Shown: one piece after another, positions 45,001-56,320 of the stretch | How positions within the stretch are numbered: position 1 is the first letter of the stretch | How the letters are laid out: each line of letters starts with the position of its first letter | DNA from: Pelodera strongyloides | Lineage: Eukaryota > Nematoda > Chromadorea > Rhabditida > Rhabditidae | Length of the DNA: 64,000 bases | NCBI GenBank assembly: GCA_036852015.1 | Contig: JAANDG010000003.1 | Span: forward strand, 578,001 to 642,000 | Reading direction: 5' to 3' | Notes under the pieces: generated by a model | What the model was told of the DNA's origin: nothing | Databases searched by the model: none | What the model saw: the letters and a program-made list of their open reading frames with translations, nothing else | Made by a program: the position numbers and the translations under genes

Positions 45001-45906
45001 ATGAAGTTTACCAAACTGGTCACTGTGCTCGTTATCTTGGCGGTGAAAACAAGTTACCGATTTGACTCGGTATTGTACGAAAACTGTGTTTCCATGTATT
45101 GTATTTTATGCTATCCGTGACCTTCTAGTTCAGACGGAAACAGAACATTTTGCATATAGCACACGTTAATGCAGTTATAAATAATACGTTTTAAAATCAC
45201 ATGTCCTGCCGCATTAAGTTTTCAAACCTATCATTGTGCTAGTGTTCCATGCTGCTCATTCTCCAACTCCGACAGTCCTTCCTGGGAGTGCTAGACTAAA
45301 AAAAAGGGAATGGGAATAGAGTCGAGTCGAGAAGTCAATCGGATCATGCCATAATCTCTCCACGAATAACCAGCTTCCTCATCGATTTGCATGTCTGGGT
45401 GCTCCAGAAGTTGCGTCGCCTCTCGTCGTTGTCTAACCCGGGCAGCTCGCACAACAATGTCCTCAACTAAGGCGTTTAAACGCGGGCATCACACATGGCG
45501 CGCCTGGGCGGGCATCCGAGCCGGGGACAAAGACACACCCGCCCGGCCAGGACACGGGCCAGCAGCCCAGCTCGCTGGGAGAACGAAAATCGAACCCAAA
45601 TAGCAAAATACTCTCCCGGTACAAGCTTAACAGTGACCATTATCGAAATCGACCGGAACACTATTGCTAATAACCATACTTTATTCGCGCCTCATTTACT
45701 TTTCGCACATTCATGGCAGTTGTACAGCAGACGTTTTCCAGACCATGTGCCATAACACTTTGACTCTGTTTGTCATGTTTAGATATGTCATCGGTACCGC
45801 TTGTTCAATCATTCATGAAGATATGTCATGTATACTTCAGTTAATCAATCTGACAACAACCCCTGACCATGGCATTTTCGACGAGCGACACTTGTTCGAC
45901 CCGTAA
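45001..45906 (+). CDS. Possible small secreted-protein gene (tentative)
   Basis: 45001-45069 encodes a signal-peptide-like start (MKFTKLVTVLVILAV, then KTSYRFDS) followed by a GT donor. 45782-45906, after a TTTAG acceptor, encodes a Cys-containing tail (ACSIIHEDMSC) with stop and AATAAA shortly after. The two do not join in frame directly, so a middle exon is missing from this reading or the match is chance. No family is recognised. Confidence 0.3.
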
Positions 45907-48036
45907 ACCTATAAATATATCACAAATAAATGACAAAATTATCAGTTCTGATCCAGCAATCAACAAACCAAAGAAAAATGTTGCTTTATAAATAGCATCT
46001 TTGAATTATTGAAGACTTGAAGAATTGAGTTGGAAGAGAACCCTTACTTTTATTTCCACCAAACCAAAAGAATAGAATATAGCGAACGAATAATACGTTT
46101 AGGGCGCACATTATACATCGTTCTCTGGAAGTTGTTGTCATTTACTGTGCACTTACCATGCATTCATATTTTTTGCAGTTATTCACATTCTTTTTCAAAC
46201 ATTTTCCGAATTTCCGGCAATGAACTGTGTCATTTTTACTTATTTATGTTATGTGTTGTGAACAACTTTTTTTTTTAGAAAGTGTTTTGCAAATATTCAA
46301 TTTTGGGAATTTTGGGCATTGCCATCTTTCCACCAGTCCAGCATATTGTTTCCGTACATATTGCAGTTTAAGCAGTATTGTAACTACTTTGGGAAATTTG
46401 TATATGTTCGAATTTCCTATGTAAATTTGGTGCCGGAAGCTTCGGACGGGTACAAACATTTGCATAGGATACATAGGAAATGCGTATCATATGCAAATTT
46501 CCCAAAGTAGGTAAATACTGCTGCAACGTATCTTCAAAGGGTTAGGCCGTTAGGCGCACAAGATACTATGCGAAGTAGTTTTGGTTGTAGGTCTTACAAT
46601 TAGGTGGAAAATCCATACAATTATCAGGCAGTCTAAACTTACAGCTGGTGGGAATCTTTGTTTGAGTGTGTTTTTTTTTCTCGTGGGAAATACTCATTAT
46701 GTAAAAAAAATGTTTTCTCGTTTCTCCCTGATCTTTTAAGTCGTTTGTCATATGCCAAACATAAAGCACTGATTGCGTGCATGTAAATTGAGAAACTAGA
46801 ATGATTCGTCTCTTGTTAGACCCTTTCCGGAATGGGTTAAAGATCCAACGCTAACGTTAGCGCCCTTCCGGAGAAATAGCTAACGAAGCAGATAGAACCT
46901 GTTGAACATGGTGTCATCTCTATTCTCTCGATGCCTCTCCATTCCGTCTACTCTTTTAGTCTCCGTCTCTCTCTCTCCCTCCCTCTCACTGCGGCTCTCT
47001 ACTACATAAACTGTATAGATGTTTTTTAAACTTTGATACTGCCTTTTGAATCATTAGTAAAACATGAATATACTAGATATATTGCCACAAGTTTCATGTA
47101 TAATACAGATAGCATCAAGACGAAGAGGAATCACGACAAATATTGTCCTCATTGAAAATCAGGAGGCAGACGAGATTTATTAAACAAATAGTACAACATC
47201 ATGTTAGTCGCTTTTCGGTAAACCAAATTATTACAGTATGCAGAAAAAACTGACAGAAAGCATGTCCCGTTGCTATGCAATGACGCATCGCAATAGAACT
47301 CTAAATTTTTTTTGTACAGAAACATTCGCATATATTTCGCATACGATCAATGAAAGGACATGTGTATTTAGAACAAAAAATGAATGGCACACCGCTTCCA
47401 GTATCTATTCTATAGTTTAACACGGCACATTTTTTCAAATTCCGGTGACATATAGACCAATGGTGATGGTTAATGATCAATAGCAACGTACAGAAAACAT
47501 TTCCAATAAATCCGACCAAAACTAAAAAAAAAGATTCACCTAATTACCATCCCTCCAAAACCTGCAATTAGTATTAATCTACATATACTCAAGGAACTTT
47601 TAAATTTCCTTCCGTATTTCCAACTCTGATCTCTACCTGTTATTTATAGAAATGATGATTCTGGCCCTAGCAGCGAATTTAGCTCCTAAAATTGCTAATA
47701 ATATCTCATTCCCACACCCATAAAGAAACGTATAGGGAGTCCCTTTTGCGTCTTATACAAATTGGCATATTCCTTTTTTTGGAACCGATTATAAATGTCA
47801 GAATTATTAGTGGACATATTCATCCCACTCAACATTTAATGAGAAATTTTTATATCCCGTATTTTTTAATCAAAAATAAGACATGTTGGAAGTAGAAGCC
47901 AAAGACTGAACACTAGGTTAGATATTCTAATTCGCAATTTGATCACACTCTGGATCTACATAGGTTATATGCAAATTTGGCGCCGTCTCCTCAATTTGCA
48001 TAGTCACAATGTTCGTTCAATTTGAGCCATATCTTT
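45907..48036. other. Intergenic with one fold-back repeat
   Basis: A fold-back repeat lies at about 46358-46531 (arms CTACTTTGGGAAATTTG / CAAATTTCCCAAAGTAG). Otherwise there are short chance ORFs only and no supported gene. Confidence 0.5.
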
Positions 48037-48276
48037 GACCAGACGGCTATCGCCGCCTGAGGCGACTTTCAAAGTTTAAGATGCAGGAACAGTGAGCACC
48101 CTTGTGTGAAACGTTTGCAACGTATCGTGAAAAATCATGAAATAACACCGATTTCGTTTTCTCAACACTGGGCTCCGATTCTCCTTTTATAGCCTCTTAG
48201 ATATTCTAATTTTCGTTGCGTGCATACAAACAAAAGACCAAGTAAACTCTTCTCCTTTATATATCTTTGATATTAT
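48037..48276 (-). mobile_element. Helitron/Helentron-like fragment
   Basis: Inverse orientation to 20744-21149. It has the same hairpin end (GCCGCCTGAGGCGAC) at 48052-48066 and the CTCCTTTATATAT start signal near 48250. Confidence 0.4.
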
Positions 48277-51158
48277 ATTCAGTCAGTCAAATTCATCTTC
48301 TAAATATTATGGTTTTTCCTTTCTTGTGCGATGTCTCAACATAAATTTTCTTCAATTCTTTCTATCAACCTATCCCTCCTCCTTGTATTTTACTCTCTCC
48401 CTCTCTCTCTCTCCCTGTTCTCTCTCCATCTCCTCTCTCTCTCTCTCTCCCTAAGCCCATTTCATTCCAACATGTCCTCAGTATATCTCGCATTCATGTA
48501 TTCAACCACATCCTTTTCTCATTTGTCTTTCTTTCTCTCGATCTCCCTCTTTTGCTCCTTATCTCTCTCTCCTCTCTTTCTCTATTACTCTTCCTCCTCA
48601 GTCGCTCCAACCAACTGCCCTCTCCCCGTTTCCCAACCTCCCTCCCTCCCTCGATCGATGTCTTCTGGAGGCAACGTCGTCGTAGCCTTCCCTCACCATT
48701 AGCAATCCTAATAAGGATTCTAAATACCTCACTCCCCGATCCTAGTTTTTTTCCACCCTCTCGGAGTTTCTCTCCCTCCTTTCCTTCCTCTGCCTTCAAG
48801 GGAAAAATGTAGAGAGACTTTTCTCTATCCTTCCCTAAGCCTTGTGTATGTTGCAAAAAACCTTTGAGCCTGTCCTATGACGATGAATACCATTCTAGGG
48901 CACTGTCTATATTACGTATTATGTAATTAAATGTTGATGATACTGTGTTGCTCGCGCTGTGACTGGATCTTATTGCTGGAGAAAATCCTCGTGGGGTAAT
49001 AAATAACCAGTAGATTCACGTCCACACATTTGTTATCGTACACACGAATTTACCAGAGAAGTGAAAGTATCTTAAAAGTTCGTAAGTTAAAATAAGTGGC
49101 CGTTTTACAATGTTAATTTGAAAAAAAATCTATCTCAAAACTTTCATGTGTGGGAACCCCACTGTGAAGGTGTAAGCGTCTGGGAAACATGTCGATTCTG
49201 GTTTTATTAAAAAGTACTTGCTTTGGGCATGTTTTTTTGTATGTAGATCGTAAACTCTTTAGAATTCATTATTCATGCACATTTTTACTGCATGTTGTTT
49301 TCCTTTCTTCTATATTGCGTTTCTACCTATTACCAGCTATTCATTGCCAAATTATTTAAAGCGAAATGCCTGCCGGTTTTTGAAACGCATCGTGGACAAC
49401 TCAATTCTTATGTCTTCAAGCTAAGTTACTCGAATTTAGTTCGATTGTTTATTCTAATTTATGTTCATTTGCATAAGCTGCCACCCTCACATCGTAATGA
49501 GCGGTTATATTACCTGCTAATTACTAGCGCAAAATATAATTTTGTGGAATGAATTATCACAATAATCCGTAATTATATATTTGAGCCAATTGCGAAAGAA
49601 CACTCTTAGTTTTAATATGAAAACATTTTTGTTTTGATAGTTTTACTCGTGATCAAAGCAAATAGGATTTTAGGTAGGAAGATGTTCTAAGAAAATACAT
49701 AGCTCATTTTGTGTTTTTGACTGTCATTTAACCCAGCGTTACACTATAAGAAACAAAGATAGTGTACGGCGGCGTAATGGTTTGCGCAGTCATTGGCGAA
49801 CATTTCGCGTACTTTTGGTGCAACTCATTGAATTGAAACGTCCTGTCCTGGACCACAATGGAGCGACCAGGACAGGATGTTCTGTGTTTAAATTTCTCCT
49901 GATTTTCATGACATTTTTTACCTTTCTACCAATTTTTTTTCTTAATCTTTACAGCACACTGTGCATATTTTGCTTTCATATCTTTTTCTATTCGTATTTA
50001 TTTTGGTTTTGTTATAAATGTGTAGATGACCGAGAAAATGTGAATATTATGATTTTTTGGAGGATGAACATTTATTCACAAATAATTTCCCGTTTCTTGA
50101 CAAAGATGAGTCAGAATATTTTCAAATTCTATTGGTCTAATTACCACATCGATTCATAAAAACCTTTATTATAAGCATACATGCGCACTATAAAATAATT
50201 TAAAATATTTTTTAAATATATAAGATCTTGTGCGTTGCATGTGTTCATATCCAGTACAATTTCCATTTGTTCATATCCGGCGTGCGTGCGTGCTTGCGTG
50301 CGTGCGTGCGTGTGTGCGTGTGTGCGCGTGCGTGTGTGCGCGTGTGCGTGTGTGTGTGTGTGCGTGTGTGCGTATGTGTGTATGTATGTGTGTGCGTATG
50401 TGCGTGTCTGTGTGGTCTGTGTGTGTGACCATCGGCCGTATTCCTCACGATCTAATTAAATCTGTTTCTTTTTTCGGCTTGTTCTCGATTTCCTGCTAAA
50501 CATGTGATATACGGCATTCTACAGATCCATATATTATAACCGTACCCGTTGTTTATTATTTTTTTTTTGTTGAAGTATTGGAGTATGTTTATTTAAGGAA
50601 ATCACGGAAAGACCACTGATTCTCGTTGCAATTTTCTGAGAAAATTCTTACACAAAATGTTCTTATTTTCGTTATTTCATCAGCGTTTCTTGTCATTTCA
50701 TATAGATAATCATCAAAAAACGGGCAAGTTGTCATTCTTGGTTATCATCAAAATGAGGTTACCCATACTCCACTCGAAACAAATTTTTTTTAACCGTAAT
50801 ACCGGTCGGTTTTTTGAAACACATCGAGTATACCAGAATTCTATGCAGCCTATGAAAATGACAATAAATTAGAATAAAGAATCGAGCTAAATTCGAGCAA
50901 ACTAGCATAAATACGTAAGAATTACGTCCGGTATTTAGCATAAATACGTCCGGTATTTAGCTTTAACCGATAAGCCAAGCACGCTTGGTTTGATACACGC
51001 TTTTCGATTTTTTTGAATCGCCGTCTTGAATTGCATAATGTACAACTGCTTATATACAAATTCTGTTCTGTCATTATTTGGCCGTCCAGCATAGACTTAT
51101 GTAGAAATTTGCATGCAATACATTGAAGTGTATTTTCAAGACCACGTGCCATATCCCT
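48277..51158. repeat. Gene-poor region with simple and dispersed repeats
   Basis: CT-rich repeats at about 48385-48455 and 48530-48660; a dispersed repeat at about 49345-49520 and 50800-50905 (related to 24704-24835). A perfect hairpin lies at 49841-49877, and a GTGC/GT microsatellite at 50277-50430. No gene is supported; ORFs over the microsatellites are low-complexity artefacts. Confidence 0.55.
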
Positions 51159-51162
51159 TTAA

Positions 51163-51596
51163 AGGAACGCAGTCACGATATTTTCGCAATTTTTATTTAG
51201 TTTTCAGTAAATATAGGAAGTTATGAGAAAACATTCGATACCAATACAAAGTTCCAGGAAAACAAAGTCGGGTAGAGAATTTACTGAGAATGGGGGTTAC
51301 TCGACTACAGTAGCTACGCAATTGTCCTGGCAAAGGCTCATTGTAATATAATACATACCTTGCAGTGTTAGACAATTGTGATATGCTGTCACTGCAGGTG
51401 TATTTAATCTCGTCCGCAGACCGTGCAATTGCTTTCATGCACAATCTATTGTCATCCAGTAACTCCCATTCTCAGTGAGTTATCTCCCTGAGTATGTTTC
51501 TCTTTAACTTCATATTGGTGCCATATTTTCCCTCACTCCTTCCTATATTTAATGAAAATCAAATCAAAATAACGAATTTATCGTGACTGCTTTCCT
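51163..51596. mobile_element. TTAA-flanked MITE, family 4, copy 2
   Basis: A 434-bp element with ends AGGAACGCAGTCACGATA / TATCGTGACTGCTTTCCT and TTAA at 51159-51162 and 51597-51600. Related to 43059-43479. Confidence 0.8.
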
Positions 51597-51600
51597 TTAA

Positions 51601-54600
51601 TTTTGCCTCAACGTAGGTAGAATTTCGTGCAATCTGACTGCACTTTGATCTCAAGCTGTGAATTTCCTCTGGTTGTATGGTGTGTAATGTGCACTGTTCT
51701 GTGTGTCCCGGCTGTGGCTATTCAATATTGAAACGTATCCATACTCTGGCTATGGCCAATCTCTGATTCCTCCACTTCCAGCACACTCTCTTGCTGGGCA
51801 ATCAGCTGGGCCCTAACAACATATATCCCCCGACATTGGCCACGATTTCTTTTCTTTAGTCACTCCTACATTCTGACTGGGCCTTGCATATTTCATTCTT
51901 CACATGTTGAGGGAGAGAGGACGTTTTTTTGAGAGTGAGAGAGAGAGAAGAGAGAGAGAGGGAATCAGTCAAGTTGTCTTACTGCATAGCTTGTCTCTTT
52001 AAAGCTACCGATGGTATCTTCGGAAATTGGAATAAGCGTAAACTTCAGTATATATCGTTTTCCATAAATTCTGGAAAGCTTCACCTAATCCAAGCACGTG
52101 TTTATCACTCACAAGGCGATAAATAAGTAAAAACTTGGAATGAAAAGGTGAAGATTATTATAGGACTTATTCATGTTTTCTCCGTCACAATGTGTAGTTT
52201 ATTCATTTTTCACAATAAACATCCGATTCGTGTTATCAGATGTAGGCAAAAACACCAATCAAATTCCGCGGTACTTTTTTCGAACGTCCTTTACGTGAAT
52301 AAAAATTTAAAATAAAAGCAAATAAAAATGTTTGATTTCTTTTTTGACATATTTAATCACCGAAAAACACTGGTTTCTTTTTTTCCTCACGATCAGTTTG
52401 AATTGAAGGAGCCCTTTTTAAAGTTAGACCGTGAATTAAATTATTGGAGTAAACTAAATCATTTTTCAATAAATAAGTAAATCCTTTTCTGTCTAACAAC
52501 GAGAAAAATATGGATACAACATGGTGGTTACACGCCATTTCGCCCTTAGCAACAGGGATTCTTTTATTTTCCTTTTTAAAATTATTCCAAATTTCCGTAA
52601 ATTTTTGTGCTTTCATATAATATCATCCCAAAGCAAGATTTCAATGCATTTCATTTAAAAAAAGAACCGTGCTTCATCGAAAATCGTCGTGTAGTTCATG
52701 TTTGATTGTGAGTTCAGTGATATGTTGCAACATTATGTGTGATAGTTTTTGTTCGTAGCACGAGCTTCACCGCGTATCAATTCGTCAACTTATGCGCCGA
52801 ATAAATTACAGTATAGTGAAAAGAGTCCTCTGTATGCAAAATAATTTTCTGAAATCGTTGGTTTTTTCTGATGTTTTTACCCGGCTCGTTTGGTTCCCGC
52901 CACAGAAAGAACAAATGCACTATTTTGAAACCTACTGATGTTTACGACTGGCACGGTAATGGCCAAATATGACGGTGGCTCTTAGAGCCGTAACCAAACT
53001 CACTTTGAAGAGAATTTTATGCTTAACAAGTTTTACAGAAAATGTTTGCTAAAGACATCCGTAAAATATAAGCATTTTATTAAAAAATATCTTCTCACAT
53101 ATGTGTTCAGCAGTTCAGCATGAAAATTTCCACGAAATGAAGTATATTACGTCTCTGTCATATCGTATCTGATCGGTTTCACTTCTAGTTTTTATTGCGT
53201 TGAAGTTTCTACTGAGAGTTGCTCAGCTGATCATATGATGTCTGGACAGATGTAGTATGTAGTTTAGCTTCTTGTACATGTACTGATGAAGCACAATAGT
53301 TTATGACGAATGTTTTGGAGAAATCATTGATTAAGGCTTCAAGAAAAATGGGCAATTCATTATTATACTCCCCACGCAAACACCTACTTCAATCATTTAC
53401 CAACAAACTTGATGTCATTACTTATTCAATCATAGCCTTCGTTCGCCTTTCATTTAGTAACTTTGTTATAATCCGGGACCTGTGTCGTTGTTCAGAAAAC
53501 ATGTTTTTCCTCTATTCAATTTACGCGTTCTCGGTTTCTTCTACATCCCTACGAACATTTCCTCATTTCCCCTGAGCCTTAGAGAAAAGAGAGTGAGAGA
53601 TAGAGAGGGTTGCGCTAATCTGCATAATAATATTTGCCGCAATGAACCGCGGCACAACCTTTTCGCTAATCCCCGCACATGTTACCATTTGATTATCAGC
53701 GTCCAAATGTGAAATAAACAAAGAAAAAAAATTGGGGTAAACGCGTGGATAGTGGATAATTGACGTGCGCGGATTAAGATTGGATCCTGGTTCCTTCACT
53801 GGGCTTCAGGATGTCGCCAATAAAATAAAGGAATAAAAAGACGGGCTACCAAAGTTCATGGGGGATTTGTATATTTGAGTGGGTAAATTATAATATGGGA
53901 TGACATTTTTGTTTGAACAACAATTTTTTGGTATAATATACTGTTGATAGGATTATAGGAATTGCCAGTACGGAAGTAAACATTAGCTTTTGATGTTTCA
54001 TTATTGAGGATAATGCGAGAGGTTGAACTCAATATTTTTTTATTCACCATTATTTGTTTTGTTTGGTGGCGCATGGCCCCACAAAGGTATATACATTCTC
54101 TCCCCCTATTGTAGGAAAAGCCCGTGCGTCCTTACTTCTATTTGGCTCTCATTTGGCGCATATATTGCCAGATTGCTTAAAAGAAACTCAGTGTATACTT
54201 TCTCGTGTCTTAATTTTCTTAGTTCTCAATAAATTGGTCATCATGTCCATGTGCTGTGCGTTTCATCTTCTTTGTATGTTAATAAAGAATTTACCAGACG
54301 GTATTTTTTGCTTGCGTCTGTTATTTCGCAGTTCACACTGGAAATTCCAGTTTCTTTTATGTGAAGTTTATATATTCCTTTTTTCAGAAGTCCCTATGTG
54401 TGGCGTGCTCGGTCTTCTGTGATTTTATTATTCCGAATACAGCACTTTTGTAGTGATGCTGTTTTCCGGCACGGTCAAGGTTGGGTTTATTTAAATTTTT
54501 TGTTCATTTGTCAATTCATGTTTCCGAACTTTGAATTTCTTTAACTCTACTAAGTTCTCATCCACCATGTTAGAAATTCTCTGTCAAGGGATATTTCCAT

Positions 54601-54785
54601 GGCAAAAATTACGATTCTTGCTGCTGGTTTTTTCTCTTTTTAGTGTCGAAATTTAATTTAAAAAAAAGGTTGCAGTCGTAAAAACAAATTATTGAAGCCG
54701 ATTTACTTTTATTTATTTATTTTGTGGGCGTATTTAAATTTATTGATTTATAGTTTTGTGTGTATCAACCACACATAAAATTTAG
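51601..54785. other. Intergenic or upstream intron of the PKC-like gene
   Basis: No supported gene. It contains a GA-rich stretch (about 51911-51961) and chance ORFs, including an 87-codon minus ORF (52353-52616) without recognisable motif. The start exon of the PKC-like gene must lie here or further upstream but was not identified. Confidence 0.45.
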
Positions 54786-56154
54786 GTACGGGTGATCGAA
54801 GCACGCGGTTTACGGCCGACAGAATGGAGTAAAAGGTTGGTTTCGTTTTTTTTTATAGTAAAATCAAACCTTTCGCTATGGCACGCGGTATGGCGCGCTC
54901 TTGTGAAGCACATTATCGGCCACTCCATTCCCATATAGTGTATGCAAATTTCCATACCATTATGTAATTGTAAATACGGAAGTGCAGTTGCCTAGTATAC
55001 TCAGTATACTGTATCGTTTTAGGACCCACGTACGATATCACTTTAAAATCCAAACGGTATTTAGGTTTTCCTCGTCTGAAGTTCAAGCGATCGATTCCTA
55101 TGTGAATGTAGATTGGGATGAGTATCACATTGGAAAGACGAATGTTAAACCGAAAACAAATGCACCCGTTTGGAACGAGGAATTCCCATTGGTAAGGTTA
55201 TAAGTTATAACGTTTCAGTAATTATCGCGGCGTATGCCTCATGCGTACCGTTGTGTAAGAGAATGCATCTTACAAAATCGTCAAGGAACAAGAAATATGT
55301 GTTGTAAGATATGCGTATTTGCGGAGGCGCATTACACAGGGAAGAAACACGGCGCAAGAATTGGGAACTCATAAACGCAGCTTCGTACAAACGGCAATAA
55401 CGTTTCTTGATCCTTTTTTTTATTAAAACATAAGCAATGCTACTACAAATTCAGGCAGAAGTGCATAGTGGTCGAGCCATTGGTTTTTCCGTCTTTCACA
55501 ATTGTGTGATGCCGCCCGACGATTTTGTGGCCAACACGAGGATACCCCTTGAAGACCTCAAGATTGCCGTCACCAACGACATCTGGGTGAGCAATTCTCT
55601 TTGTTTTTCCTACGTGATTTGTGAAACGTATGCTTTACAACTGCTTTTGCTTATACTATATGCCAATTCCTTTGTCTGCATATGCCAGTCAGGCACAGTT
55701 ACATACACATGACATGAGAATACAGTTTCCTTTCCGCAATACTTTTCAATATCCACCGTGAGAAGCTGAGCCTGTTCAATGCTCAGGCTCAGCCTGTGTG
55801 TGTTTCTCTCTTTTCATTTTGGTTACCTTTCGCTGTGTTTCTTTTTGCTAAATAAAAATTTTAGGTTGATTTGGAACCTCACGGACAACTGCACATTTCC
55901 ATTGAGCTGCACGGAACGCAGGTTGAAGGTTCGTTATTTACTATTTCATTCGTAACGACGTGAATAATTGTGATGAACGACTTTTAGGGTGCGCGTCTAA
56001 AAAAAAGTTCGCGTACATCAATATTGTTCTCTCGGCCTTCGACACTCTCTGGCCGCGCGGACCTTTTCGCGCTAGATTATTTGCACCACTCAAAATACAT
56101 GGTTTCATGCGTAACGAAGCGCAGGTGTCGGAGCGTATGCTTGACTTGTCTTGA
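54786..56154 (+). CDS. pkc-1: Novel-type protein kinase C, C2 domain exons
   Basis: Exons: 54786-54835, 55065-55191, 55455-55586, 55865-55928, 55988-56154. The first four join in frame into a C2 domain of the novel (epsilon/eta, nematode PKC-1) type. Landmarks are VRVIEARGLRPTEWSKR, IDSYVNVDWDEYHIGKT, PPDDFVANTRI and NDIWVDLEPHGQL. This C2 type lacks the full Ca2+-binding Asp set and mediates lipid or protein contacts. The last exon also joins in frame but encodes an unrelated 55-residue tail with a stop, followed by AATAAA at 56271. The C1 and kinase domains do not follow in this window. This could be a truncated duplicate, a short isoform, or a real gene whose next exons lie elsewhere. The start exon is not found. 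The symbol indicates family only. Confidence 0.8.
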
Positions 56155-56270
56155 CGTATGCAGTGGGCGTTTGTTGGATACGCTCATGTAATCATAAGTA
56201 GCTCTAGCGTAAGTAGCTTAGGTGACATGCTTCCAGTAGTATAAACATCAATATAAATATATCATACATC

Positions 56271-56283
56271 AATAAAATTTATT
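56271..56283. terminator. Overlapping convergent poly(A) signals
   Basis: The 13-mer AATAAAATTTATT contains AATAAA for the plus-strand gene (56271-56276) and TTTATT, i.e. AATAAA on minus, for the DUF229 gene (56278-56283). One short element could serve both convergent genes. Confidence 0.65.
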
Positions 56284-56320
56284 CATATATTTTACTCATA
56301 ACATAAAAAAAAACTTTGGG

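Noticed and set aside
45580..45630. Third SINE suggested by a B-box-like GGGTTCGATTTTC on minus
   Set aside because: No matching A box at the right distance.
48494..48856. 120-codon minus ORF rich in Glu/Arg
   Set aside because: Low complexity from CT-rich DNA.
50228..50499. Four overlapping ORFs rich in Cys/Val/Arg or Thr/His
   Set aside because: Produced by the GTGC/GT repeat.
52353..52616. 87-codon minus ORF with own ATG
   Set aside because: No motif, no promoter or poly(A) evidence; compatible with chance.
54054..54422. 122-codon plus ORF upstream of the PKC exons
   Set aside because: No C2 or start-exon similarity, no suitable donor to join 54786; likely chance.
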